NCBI GenBank assembly: GCA_017607445.1
Contig: JAEVHH010000006.1
Span: 2,852,001-2,916,000 of the forward strand
Source of the DNA: Histoplasma ohiense
Lineage: Eukaryota; Ascomycota; Eurotiomycetes; Onygenales; Ajellomycetaceae
Reading direction: 5' to 3'
DNA: 64,000 bases
How positions within the stretch are numbered: the first letter of the stretch is position 1; every line of letters begins with the position of its first letter. Made by a program: the position numbers and the translations under genes. Of the stretch, positions 10,599 to 21,777 are shown in pieces. The notes under the pieces were generated by a model. The model had not been told where the DNA came from, did no database searches, and was given only the letters and a program-made list of their open reading frames with translations.

Positions 10599-12998
10599 AT
10601 GGCAACTTCAGTAATTGCTGAATCAGGGAATTCATCACCTTCTTTAATGAAGGTTCAAGATCTTATAGAAATAAGAGTGAATCAAACAATTTATGTTGTT
10701 TACAAGTCCTCACAAAATGAGCTCTTTCAAGTCTGATGAATGCACACTTTCTTTTTTCTTGATGATGAAAAACAATGTAATCTATGAAAAAGCCAGTATA
10801 GACAATAAGAAGATCTATAAAAAAACTTTCAACAAGTTGCTGTGAAGATCACTGAAGAGCCATTTCTCTGCTGTAATCATTGCAACTCCATACAAAAACA
10901 TCCATTCTGAAGTGGACATGAATCAGAAGAAATCACACACCATTTGAAATCTGCTGATTGTCTACAGCTTAGAGGAAAACATCAGAATATTCTTCATAAA
11001 CTGGTACTTATATCATCTACTCTCATTAATGGTAACAATATTTGGTAACACTTATGTACTATTTTGCAGGAAAACATGCAAAAATGACAATGAACTGATG
11101 TCAATCTTTCAATTCCAACTCTTTCATCAGATAACTTTCAAGAACAACTTCTACATCTATATATATTCTTGAATCTTCCACTGCATGCTGTCAAAAACTC
11201 GGAATTTCAAACTTTACTTCAAATGCTTAATTCATATATTCAAATTCCTCATCAATCCAGTCTCCGCTCTTCTCTTGATACACATTACAACAATGATATG
11301 CAACAACTTGGACTTCTGTTGAAGAAACAACAGAAGATATCACTGACAGTGAATGCATGAACAAGCATCAACAATCTATCCTTTTTGAATACAGTTTGTT
11401 ATTTCATTGATGAGGATTGGAATTATAAAGAGAAATTGATTGGCTTTGAACAATTGAAGAGCAGTCATACAGATGAATATATGACTGATGTTCTCATGAC
11501 AATCATTAAAAATGATTACTGAAATATTTCATCAGATCTTCTCACAATCACAACAGACAATGCAGCAAACAACTTGATCATGATGCAGAGTCTGAAACAA
11601 AAACTGATATTGTATAGATGAAATGGTAAATGTGGACATATTCTCTATATTGCACACATTATTCAGCTTGTTGTTCAAGCATTGATTAAAGGTCTGGATA
11701 TTGAATCTGAAAACACAGAACTGGTCAGTTGTTTTGATGAAAATGATGTTAAAATTGTTACTCACATCACATTCTCATCAACCCTTCACAAGGTAATGAT
11801 ATTTGATAATGCTTCAGTGAAAATTGATCAATTTGCTAACTATCTCATTATCTTTTTTAGATTTGTCACATTGCCAATGCAATCAGTACTTCTCTCAAAC
11901 AACAACAACAATTCCACAATATTCAAGCCACACACAGCTCAGTTCCTTCTTTTAATATGATACAAGATATTCAAACACAGTGAAGTTCTATCTATAAGAT
12001 GACAGTTCAAGCACTTCAACTAAAAGATGCTGTGAATCATTGAATTCAGAATTCTGAGTGAGAGAAGATTTGTGCTCTGAAACTTTCTGATATAGAGTGA
12101 GCACAGTTAAAATATGTTGTTGAACTGTTGTTTATCTTTTACAAAACAACAAAGACTGTGTCTATTACAGTAACATCAATGATGCAAGCTTCTTGATGGA
12201 TATACAACAGTTTATTTACTCATTTGAAAACTCAGATGACTCATGTATAAGAAGAGCAATTCTGAGATAGAGTTATTTCTGCAGCAATTGAAAGAGCTCA
12301 AGACAAACTTGCAGAGTATTATACAAGAATCAATCAATCATTTGCTGATTACTATGCTGTTGCTGCTGTACTTGATCCCTCTCATTGAATCAATGCATAT
12401 ACTCTCAGAGATTGGACGGCGGAAGAACAACAAATCTATATTGATATAGCTTGAACATACTACAATGACAACTATCAACAATATGAACAGAATAATACAC
12501 AAATTGAAGAGTCAATAGAGCATGATTCTTTGGTTAGTAACTTTGTTTTTTATAATACTCACTGAGATATTGATATTAATCTGTTACTAATATTTATTGA
12601 TTAAGGATTTGCACTCATTGATTGCTGCTGAAAATCTGAGTAAACAAAATTCTTGCAACACTGAATTTGACCACTATCTATATAATGATTCTGTTAATAT
12701 CAAAGAAAAATCTATTTTAGATCTGTGGAGGATGATCAGCAGTCAGTATCCAACAGTGGCAATGATGACACACAATATTCTGACAATTCCATTGACAGGA
12801 GTTGGTATGAAGAGAAAGTTTAACTCAAGTTGAGATATTTGTCACTATCATCATAATCAATTGCAAGAAGAAACTGTAAAGAAATTGATGATGATTAAGC
12901 ATGGAAAAGAAAAAGAAATTATTGATAAGAATTCTATTGTGGCAGAATTCTCTTCCAATGATATAGTGGAGGAAAAAATTGAATGTGATTGTATATAG
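10599..12998 (+). pseudogene. hAT-family transposase, decayed
   Basis: This is a cut-and-paste transposase. An N-terminal BED-type zinc finger is visible (CCNHCNSIQKHPF ... HLKSADC, about 10880-10970). The RNase H-like core contains ISLTVNA at 11331-11351, where hAT enzymes have a catalytic Asp (here Asn), and ITTDNAANN at 11549-11575, which keeps the second Asp. The C-terminal dimerisation region (FDHYLYND ... ILTIPLTGVGMKRKFNSS) ends near 12833 and the frame continues to TAG 12996-12998. Two good introns are visible: about 11792-11859 (GTAATG, branch TGCTAAC, TTTTTTAG) and about 12535-12605. Another is likely near 11003-11069. Apart from introns the frame is intact and broken mainly by TGA at Trp or Arg sites. 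Confidence 0.88.
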
Positions 12999-13063
12999 TA
13001 TTAATGAGCTTGTGAGTGTTACCAATAATTGTTACCAATTGTCATGTATTACATAATCATCAG

Positions 13064-13337
13064 AACAGGACCAAACTTGAGCTAAAATCATGATCAGTCC
13101 CAGATCACATTCTTATTTTTCATAGTCAGTCACTTTGCATGGAATAATAAATTTTGTTGGTTTCATAATAGTCATGTTAGGCCTAAATCTGGTCCTTTTA
13201 CACTCCATTTCTGAAAATTTTGGTCCCTTTACACTCTCATTCTGATCCTGGTCCCACTGGAAATCACGCCAAGAAATGGACTGGGACCAAACCAAACCAA
13301 ACCAAATGTGAAATTCATGGTCCCACCAGCCAGTCTA
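13064..13337 (+). repeat. hAT right terminal inverted repeat and subterminal motifs
   Basis: The end GCCAGTCTA (13329-13337) is the inverted partner of the left end. GGTCC(C)/GGGACC motifs recur near 13069, 13097, 13192, 13221, 13249, 13283 and 13319. Several share a longer core, GGTCCC-TTTACACTC. Confidence 0.75.
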
Positions 13338-13606
13338 GTGTCTAGTCATTACAAGAGATCTCTTATGAGTCTGAGAGCTTTTATCATTAATTATATAGAC
13401 TGTTGTGTCTAAGCATCTGAGACACAATTGACTGTGTTCTATAAAGAGGTCTGAGTGTCTACAAACTGTAATACTGTGAATAGTGTTCATGAAGAAGCTT
13501 GATAAGCTTATCACCACAACACTGCAAATAGTGTCTGTGAGAGAATTGAGTGTCTACAAGAATTCTCTTTTCTTTTTATTATTATTACATATTCTTAGAT
13601 ATTGAA

Positions 13607-14620
13607 ATGAACTACAAACAATTCTACAAACACTCATCACATCTGAACACAGTGGATGACAACTTAGAGCTACAAAGTATTCTTCAGCAGCAAGTGCTAC
13701 AGATGACTGAATTGCAATGATGATTTGCTGAGATGAGCACTCTCATGTTTATCATTTCTTCTACATCCACACCTCATGAAAAGCTCTCAAGAGAGAAGCT
13801 TTCAATTCTCAACAAATACAAGAGAGATCTAGCACTCTACCTCACATGAAAGTCAAAAACAAACACCAAATTGAACATCAATGAACAAGCAATAGACTCA
13901 CTATCCAATCAAGCATGATATATTCATAGCAGATTGAATGGTGATGCATTAGTGAAATTTCAACTCTGAATGAGTTATTGTCAGAACAATCAGTGTATGT
14001 CAGAGCTAGTCTTTCAACAACTCAACTTTCTCTTCCTCAATTCTATACTTCAAGCCAAGATATTAGACTGGCTTAATCAGACTCATCAGATGAATATCAC
14101 ATTGACAACTTATTTTTCTGAATTCAATCATAAACTTCTAGAAACAGATGGACAAGACTGAGATGACATCATCAAGATCAACATACAGTTCAAGAATTTG
14201 AACTTTCAATTGCATAATCAAAGTATAGAGTATTCAAAGCTCTCAATATACAGCAAATTCTGCACTGATCTTCATCTGTTGAACAACAATCTGTTTCAGT
14301 TCCACACACTTCAAAATCACAGAGAATTCTATCAAACAAATGCATACACTTCAAACCACTCTGCAGCATCTCCCATCTCTGAATCAGAATCAATGAACTG
14401 AGTCTCACACATAAACACAAGTCACTGAAAGATTTCTAACATCTCAGAAAAGAATATCATCAATCAAATCATCAAAAAAGTCTGCATACACTGTGACAAG
14501 TCAGAGCACTTCATGAATCAATGTCTGAATGCAATCACTTTGAGTAAACCCCTCACATGCATGAACATCATGTTGTCTGCAGACAAGCAGAAACAGAGAA
14601 AAGAAGAGCTCTAACTCTAA
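13607..14620 (+). pseudogene. gag (G1-A2)
   Basis: From ATG 13607 to the conserved TAA (14618-14620) this is 1014 nt, the same length as gag in A3, B and E. The protein starts MNYKQFYKHSSHLN, with a Gln/Leu-rich N-terminal helix, a capsid-like middle and a CCHC knuckle (CIHCDKSEHFMNQC, about 14482-14523). A TAA at 14612 and several TGA codons break it. The leader upstream (13346-13606) contains the repeated CTGAGTG motifs of the G1 family. Confidence 0.85.
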
Positions 14621-17600
14621 AACACAGATGAGAGCTCAAGAAGCAGAAAGCTAGCTGAAGATTTGAGCAGAAGATACAAGCAGACACAATCATAATCTCT
14701 GTCATTGTAAATAGTCTAATCAACATACAAGCAATGATAGACAGTGGTTGTCTTCATTACACTCTTATAGACACCCAGCTGATTGAGAAGCATAAGCTTC
14801 AGTGTATTCTCTTTTTCAAGCTATATAAACTCAGTGAATTTGATGATCTCAGAGAATTCACCTCCTACAACATGGTAAGATTTAATATTGACATAAAAGA
14901 ACACAAGAAAAAGAATATATACACACACAAAATACAAGACCTTGAGTACAATCTAATGCTCAGCCTATCATAGCTCACAGAATTTGAAACCTTGTTGAAT
15001 GCATGCAATCACTGTCTTATTTTCCCAGAAGGTGACTGTGTTTACAAAAAGAATGTCAATAGAACCACTGATCTCACTCAGATATCAACAAAAGCATACA
15101 AACTACTAACTCATCAAACATATGAGAAGAAGAACATTCAAATGTTCACTGCTAGCATGATGAATATCAAAAAAGTGTTAGAAAAGTTAGAACTCAAAGA
15201 TCTCAAAAAACTGTGCAAGAAACTACTCAAATTGTATGAAGACTTTGCAGATATATTTGATGAGAAAGAAGCTGAAAAGCTCCTCTCTCACTGAGAATCT
15301 GATATAGATCATACAATTGAGTTTATTAAAAAAGATGATAAGAATCCACAACTGCTCTGAGATTCTCTCTACAGCATATCACACAACAAGCTTCTCATTC
15401 TATGAAAAACACTCAACAGATTACTGAACAAAAGCTTCATTTATATTAGCAACTCACTCACTGCAGCATCTGTATTGTTCACAAAGAAATCAGAAGAAGG
15501 CTTACAATTCTGCATCAACTATCAAGAACTCAACAAAATTACACAGAAGAACTGATATCCTCTCTCACTCATCAATAAAACACTCAAACAAATAGAAAAA
15601 ACAAAATGATTTACAAAGCTTGACATCTCTGTAGCTTTCTATAAGATAAGGATTAATGAAGATGATGAATGATTAACTGCTTTTCACACATATTATGAAT
15701 TATACAAATGGACAGTGACCCTCTTTGAATTAGCAAATGCTTTGAGTACATTTCAGAAATACATTAACTGAGCTCTACAAAACCTGCTCAATGAGATTGC
15801 TTCAGTATATATGGATGATATCTTAATCTTCACTGATGAATTGCTCACTGAGCACTGTAAACATTCATAACAAATGCTTGACCATCTATGAAAAGCTGAA
15901 CTGCAAGTGAATATTGATAAATGCAACTTTGAGATCAAGTCTACAATCTATCTAGAATTCATCATTGAAGCTGAAAAAGATATATGCATGGATTCTAAGA
16001 TGGAAGCAATCCTCAACTGAAAGACATCAGTCTCAGTAAAAGAGACTAGAAGCTTTCTAGAATTCATCAACTTCTATCAAAGATTCATCAAAAACTTCTT
16101 CAATATTGTACAATCACTGACAGATCTGACTCAGAAAGACACTGTATTTCAATGAACTGATAAAGCAGACACAGCATTCAAAAAGCTGAAGTGTATATTC
16201 ACAAACACCTCAATGCTGCAATCATTCAATTCAGATAAGCATACAATTCTCAAAACAGACATCTCAGATTATGTAGTAGATGAAGCACTAATGCAATATA
16301 ATAACAAAGATATTCTACAATCTTATATCTTTATCTTAAAAAAGATGTCATCTGCTGAATGCAACTACAAGATCTACAATAAGAAGCTTCTAGCAATTAT
16401 ACAATATCTCAAAAAATGAAAGTTCAAACTTATAAGTGTCAAGAGATTTGAGATTGTTACTGATCATAAAAATCTAGAGTACTTCACAATCACTCATAAG
16501 CTCATCAAGAGACATATACATTGATCATTGTTTCTTAGCTGTTTTTCATTCACAATTTGTTATCAATCTGTAGTAGAGAACACTCTTGCAGATGCTCTGT
16601 CTCATCAAAAACAAGATATATCATTTGATGACTTGAATGACAAATGAAAACATCAAGAGCATCAGTTAATCAACTCTGCAATCATAAAAAGTTCTACACA
16701 ATCAGACAAATCTCATGTACATGTCAACCAGTCTCAAGCTCAAGAACCCTCACTTGAAGAACAATGAAAGCTAGCAGCAGAAGCAGATGAATTCTGACAA
16801 CAAGTCACTGAAATCATACAAAGCAGAACACCTCAATTCCTCATAGATGTATACTCAAGAACAGATATCTCAGCATGTTCAATCAATGATAACAACTGTT
16901 TACACTTTTAAGATAGACAATGAGTCTCTGATTCAAAATCTTTATAAAGACAGATCATGCAAGAAATTCATGACTCATTGATCATCAGACACTCAGAATA
17001 CAAAATTATATACAACATCATCATTCAAAAATTCTACTGATCAGATATGTCAAAAAATATACATCAGTTCATACACAACTGTGATCACTGCAGCTCAGTG
17101 ACAGTGTAATGTGAATATTGAAAAAAAATACTGAAGCCTCTATCTGTTCTCAACTGAACTTGATATGATATAGCTATTAATTTTGCAGTTTTCTTACTCA
17201 AAAGCAGAGATTCTATGAACATTCTAGTCATTGTTGACTGACTCAGCAAAAATGTAATACTATAGTTCTGTGACAAGATGAACACTGAAGTAGTTGTAGA
17301 TATCTTCATTAGAAGCTCATTCTATTATATACACAGTCTGTCTTCATTCATTGTGTTAGATAGAGACAGTCAATTCATCAGTGCACTCTGAGTCCACATA
17401 TGTCAATTCTTAAGAATTGAATGAAAATTATCAACAGCATATCACTCAGAGACTGATGGAGCTACTGAGAGAATGATACAAATAGTAAAGAACATTCTTT
17501 ATAAGTTCTGCAATTACACACAAAACAACTGAAGCAATCTGCTGCCACACACTGAGATTGCAATTAACAGTTGAGATTTTGCTACAACAGATGTAAGCTC

Positions 17601-18426
17601 ATTCTTTCTTCTACACAGATATAACTTAGAGATTCTGAACTTCTCTGAGACTCTCTGAGAAACCACATACATCTGCAGTCTCATACAGACAGCAGAGAAT
17701 ATTGTGAGTAAGCTGAAGAAAGTTCACAAATAAACAAAAGCTTCAATGATCAGCATTGAGTAAAATTACAAAAATCAAACAAACATCAGAAAAAGTTTTG
17801 CAATCTGATACTATATAGAAGACAAAATCTGACTGAATCTCAAGAACATAAGAACAGATCATCTCTCACATACACTAGATTATCATCACATCAAATATAC
17901 AGTGAAGAAAGTGCTAGATACATACAATTATCAACTTGACACTTCATCTGACATCCACAACATCTTTCATATAAACCTGCTCCAACTCATGGCCGAGGAT
18001 CCATTCCTCTCACAGAGAATCTTCAATTGACAGCCATTCATCATCATAGAAGATTATTATTATTATTATTCTTCAATTGTAGATGTATACAGTCAGTGAC
18101 TATAACATCTACCTGAAATACTTCAGAATTTTTCAAATCAAGAATATTCTAATATACAAAAACAATTTGACACATGCATTAACAGAATTCTAGCTCAGAA
18201 TCAAACAACTATTCAAACTATCATAGAAGAAGACAATAAACTCAAATGAGAAATTGAAGCAATTCTTGACAATAGAATCAATCATCATCATCATGAATAT
18301 CTCATCAAATGAGTAAAATATGATCATCTGATCTGGAAATCTGTGTCTGTCTTGAAGAACACTGTCATTCTCAACATCTACAAGTTCTCACTCACTCTGA
18401 TAGAGAGGGATAATGTGATAGATTAG
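14621..18426 (+). pseudogene. pol (G1-A2), interrupted by an L1 fragment
   Basis: The domain order is as in the other G1 pol genes: retropepsin AMIDSGC near 14731, RT with an intact YMDDILIF box near 15810, RNase H, integrase and chromodomain (HEYLIKW, 18294-18314). Net of a 167-bp L1 insertion and its 10-bp duplication the length is 3629 nt, one codon short of the family value. The TAG stop lies in the LTR. TGA codons at Trp/Arg sites make it non-functional. Confidence 0.85.
18053..18219 (-). mobile_element. 5'-truncated L1 LINE scrap
   Basis: This 167-bp minus-strand insertion matches the last part of L1 (37929-38095) nearly base for base, including the AAT tail (here ATT repeats at 18054-18069). 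It is flanked by the 10-bp duplication ATCATAGAAG (18043-18052 and 18220-18229). It interrupts G1-A2 pol, just before the chromodomain. Confidence 0.92.
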
Positions 18427-18649
18427 CATTTATTAGTAATTAACTTACACAATCAACTCCTCTTCTGCATCTGCTTATTTCTGGCCATTGTGATCTCATA
18501 TAACTCTCAACATTCTTTCACTATATGCTTCACATTTATATAGTTTCTAATGATTCTTCTGTATAGCTCTTAACATTCTTCCACTCCATGCTTCACACTC
18601 ATATAGTCTTTAACAATTCTTTCATATAGCTTCTAATGTTCTCCCACTC
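18414..18649 (+). repeat. Truncated 3' LTR of G1-A2
   Basis: It begins TGTGATAGATTAG after the polypurine run gagagggataa. LTR similarity stops at 18649 within the 63-bp repeat array, where L2 endonuclease sequence starts. Confidence 0.88.
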
Positions 18650-19819
18650 AGTATGCAGACAACAGATCTGAGACTCTTCAATCTCATCTTATAGATAGAC
18701 TTTGACAGCAGCTCATCAAGTAACTTCTCATATTAGAACATCAACATCAGCAATATGACTGATGTTATAGAAACAATTAGCAGAAAAATCATTCTCTGCA
18801 GATCTTCTGAATAAATACAGTCAGAGCAGTTCTCTGTCATATAGCAGCTCTACAGCTTGCTTTTGAGCAGAGCTGTGAAGTGATCTGTATACAGAAGTTT
18901 TACACACACTCTGATATCAAGACTTCTAATCAGTCAGCATATGAGTACTTTGTGTTCATAGATCACTGAGATGACACTAATCTGAAGCAGTGAGAGAAGA
19001 AGAGACTCTGAGTCATGATATATATACACAAAAATTCAAAGATAAGAATACAGCAATACTGATCTGTGCAAAACAGAGATTTGCTGTGAGTCAGTGTCAA
19101 TGACTGCTACATTCTCAATGTGTACAGACAGTCTGAGACAGACACAGTCATGAACTATCTGATCAATCTGAGCTCATCAGTCCACTGTCTGATACATAGA
19201 GATTTCAATGTACAATATAATGTCTTTGAATCAGAGGCAGTGAATCTGCACTGAGAAGAGAAGCTTGTTCAGTGAGACAGTGAATATAGAATGAACTTTG
19301 TGAAAGAGATAGATATTTCAACTTATATAGCAGATTATATGATTGATCTCATCTTCTTCAATATGATCTTTGCTTTCACTTCAGTGTGTCAAGATTTACA
19401 CTGCAGCTCAGATCATCAGTATATAATTACTATACTGTCAACAACATCTCAGACACAGCAGAGTAGTGTTTAGATTAAGATTATAGACTCTCAGCTGAAG
19501 CTCTTTACAGATCTTATCAGAGATCTTATAATTAATATATCTTATTCAAATAGAGTTGAAAATGCAGCACAGCTTGATGATCTGATTCAGTGCTTCATTC
19601 AGAATCTTCTGACTGCAGCTCAGATAGTCAGTAAGTCAGTGCAACAAAAGCAGACTACAGTTCTCTGATGAACAACAGACTACTGAAGAGCACATTGAGA
19701 GCTCATCACTCATCAGACAGAGACTGCAAAGCACTGATTCAAAAACACAGTGCACAAGATCAAGTATATATACTGAAGACAGATGATCAATGAGATCAGA
19801 GATGGCAGAAATTTGTATC
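18650..19819 (+). pseudogene. L2 LINE ORF2, endonuclease domain
   Basis: This is an apurinic/apyrimidinic-type endonuclease that nicks target DNA for LINE insertion. The motifs visible are LQLAFEQ, VICIQKFYT, DLLWVSVNDCYILNVYR, the Asp-Asn box RDFNVQ (19198-19215), IDLIFFN and CSSDHQ (about 19400-19417). The final Ser-Asp-His of the active site is present. Many TGA codons mark decay. The domain ends where A3 inserted, with duplication gtatc, and ORF2 resumes at 47086. Confidence 0.85.
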
Positions 19820-19946
19820 TGTGATGGGTTAGCATCTGTTAGTAATTAACTTACGCAATCAACTCCTCTTCTGCATCTGCTTGTTTCTGGCTGTTGTGAT
19901 CTCATACAACTCTTGATGTTTCTCTGCTCTGTGCTCTGTGCTTGTG

Positions 19947-20199
19947 TAGTTTCTAATGATTCTTCTGTGTAGCTCTTAATGTTCTTCTGCTCTGTGCTCT
20001 GTGCTTGTATAGTTTCTAACAATTCTTCTGTATAGCTCTTAATGTTCTTTCACTCTGTGTCTCACACTTGTATAGTCTCTAATGATTCTTCTGCATAGCT
20101 TCTAACATTCTTCTGCTCCATGTTCTGCACTCACACAGTCTCTAATGATTCTTTCATGTAGCTCTCAATGATCTTCTCATTTCACATTTCATGCTTGTG
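19947..20199 (+). repeat. 63-bp tandem repeat array in the LTR
   Basis: There are four units starting at 19947, 20010, 20073 and 20136 (63, 63, 63, 64 bp). Each has the form TAGTTTCTAAYRATTCTTC, then TAGCTCTTAAY-TTCTTC, then a CTCTGTGCT-like end. Partial units flank both sides. Copy number varies between G1 elements and accounts for LTR length classes of 597, 534 and 471 bp. Confidence 0.9.
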
Positions 20200-20297
20200 T
20201 AGTTTCTAACAATTCTTATGTGTATCTCTTAATATTCTTCCACTCTGTGCTTCACTGTGAAGCAGCTTCTGATATTCTTCTGCTCTGAACTTCTCTC

Positions 20298-20303
20298 TAT
20301 AAG
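20298..20303 (+). promoter_or_regulatory. Putative TATA box in G1 LTR
   Basis: TATAAG lies 57 nt upstream of the AATCAATTTGTAA motif (20355-20367). Under the self-priming model that motif would be at or near the 5' end of the transcript. The same spacing is seen in the other G1 LTRs. The transcription start itself cannot be seen in sequence. Confidence 0.45.
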
Positions 20304-20416
20304 AACCCTCTTCATATGATCTTTTCTTCTGATTTTTTTTCTCTTTCTTTCCTTAATCAATTTGTAATCTGTAATTAGAATATTATCAAATTGTTAATTG
20401 AAGTACATTCATTACA

Positions 20417-20429
20417 TTATGAATTGATT
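20417..20429 (+). promoter_or_regulatory. Primer-binding site, self-priming type (A3)
   Basis: TTATGAATTGATT starts directly after the LTR. It pairs with AATCAATTTGTAA at 20355-20367 except at one dinucleotide, where both forms derive from an ancestral CG. Confidence 0.62.
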
Positions 20430-20763
20430 CTTCTGCATTTAAGGCCTGAGTGCTTCATTATTAGTTCTTACACCCAAGTGTGTTGTTTACAGACCTGAGT
20501 GTCTAGTCATTACAAGAGATCCCTCATGAGTCTGAGTGCCTCTATCATTAGTTATATAGACTGTCATGTCTAATTGTTCAAGACACAATCAATCATATTC
20601 TACAAGGTCTGAGTGTCTACAAACTGTAACACTGTGAATAGCATTCACAAAGAAGCTTGACAAAGCTTAGCACTGCAACACTGCAAATAGTGTCTGCAAG
20701 AGAATCAAATGTCTACAAGTATTTCTTTTCTTTTATTATTATTATATATTCTTAGATATTGAA
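20430..20763 (+). other. G1 leader (untranslated) with repeated CTGAGTG motifs
   Basis: No coding potential is visible. The leader carries repeated copies of a short motif whose least-mutated form is CACTCGGG on the other strand (here CCTGAGTG, ACCCAAGTG, CTGAGTG). A near-duplicated block, AACACTGTGAATAG then ACACTGCAAATAG, lies ahead of the gag start. Confidence 0.6.
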
Positions 20764-21777
20764 ATGAACTATAAACAATTCTACAAACATCCACTGCATC
20801 TGAACACAGTGGACAACAACTTAGATCTATGAAGCATTCTTCAGCAACAGATGCTACAGATAGCTGAATTGCAACAATGACTTGCTGAAATAAGCACTTC
20901 CACATTCATCATTCCTTCTACACCCACATCTCATGAAAAGCCTTCAAGAGAGAAGCTTTCAATCCTCAACAAATACAAAAGAGATCTAGCACTCTATCTC
21001 ACATGGAAGTCAAAAGCAAACATCAAATTGAACATTGATGAACAAGCAATAAGCTCACTATTCAATCAAGCATGATATATTCATACCAGATTGAATAGCA
21101 ACACATTAGCAAAATTCCAACTCTGAATGAGTCATTGCCAGAATCATCAGCATATATCAGAGCTAGTCTTTCAACAACTCAACTCTCTCTTTCTCAATTC
21201 TACACTTCAAACCAAGATGTTAGACTGGCTTAATCAGACTCATCAGATGAATGTTATGTTGACAACTTATCTTTCTGAATTTAATCATGAACTTCTAGAA
21301 GCAGATAAGCAAGACTGAAATGACATCATCAAGATCAACATATTGTTCAAGAACTTGAACTTTCAGTTGCATAACTGAAGTATAGAGTATTCAAAGCTCT
21401 CAATATACAGCAAATTCTGTACTGATCTTTGTCTGTTGGACAATAATCTGTCTCACTTCCATGCACTTCAAAATTGTAGAGGATTTCACTGAACAAATGT
21501 GTACACTTCAAACCACTCTACAGCACTCTCTGTCTCTGAATCAGAATCAATGAACTGAGTTTCATATGTGAACACAAGTCATCTGAGGATTTCTAACATC
21601 TCAGAGAAGAATGCTGCTGATCAAATTGTCAGAGAAGTCTGCATACACTGTAACAAGTCAGAGCACTTCACAAATCAATGTTCAAATGCAATCACTCTGA
21701 GCAAACCCCTCACATGTGTGAACACTGCATTGCTTGTGGACAAACAAGAACAGAGAAAAGATGAGCTCTCACTCTAA
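20764..21777 (+). pseudogene. gag (G1-A3)
   Basis: This 1014-nt capsid/nucleocapsid frame begins with MNYKQFYKHP and ends at the conserved TAA. The zinc knuckle CIHCNKSEHFTNQC (about 21637-21678) is intact. TGA codons interrupt the capsid part. Pol follows in the -1 frame. Confidence 0.87.

Larger units (their letters stand above)
7509..13337 (+). mobile_element. hAT DNA transposon with extra gene-like cargo
   Basis: The element is 5829 bp and is bounded by the 8-bp target duplication GTGTCTAG (7501-7508 and 13338-13345), the size expected for hAT. Its ends are inverted (TAGACTGGC... on both strands) with imperfect extension to GGGACCATG. It sits in the G1-A2 leader. Unoccupied G1 leaders such as 20493-20515 read straight through with one copy of the duplicated motif. 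The right half encodes the transposase. The left 3 kb holds a histone H3-fold reading frame on the minus strand and a lysine-rich frame on the plus strand. Both half-genes and the transposase carry TGA-type decay. Confidence 0.93.
6967..18649 (+). mobile_element. G1 copy A2, containing a hAT and an L1 scrap; 3' LTR truncated
   Basis: The layout is 5' LTR (6967-7418), primer-binding site and leader interrupted by the hAT (7509-13337), gag (13607-14620), pol (14621-18426) with an L1 fragment inside, and a 3' LTR that stops at 18649. The remainder of that LTR is missing and L2 endonuclease sequence follows directly. A deletion therefore removed the LTR end, the right target duplication and part of the flanking LINE. 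The left flank is atttg (6962-6966), but no right partner remains. Confidence 0.88.
19820..20416 (+). repeat. 5' LTR of G1-A3 (597 bp)
   Basis: The LTR starts TGTGATGGGTTAGCATCTG and ends AGTACATTCATTACA. It contains four full 63/64-bp repeats plus flanking partial units, a TATAAG box and the self-priming motif. Confidence 0.95.

Noticed and set aside
18413..19819. G1-A2 and G1-A3 as one element with its two LTRs
   Set aside because: A2 has its own gag and pol before 18414. A3 has a matching 3' LTR at 46484 with the GTATC duplication. The DNA between 18650 and 19819 is LINE endonuclease, not G1.
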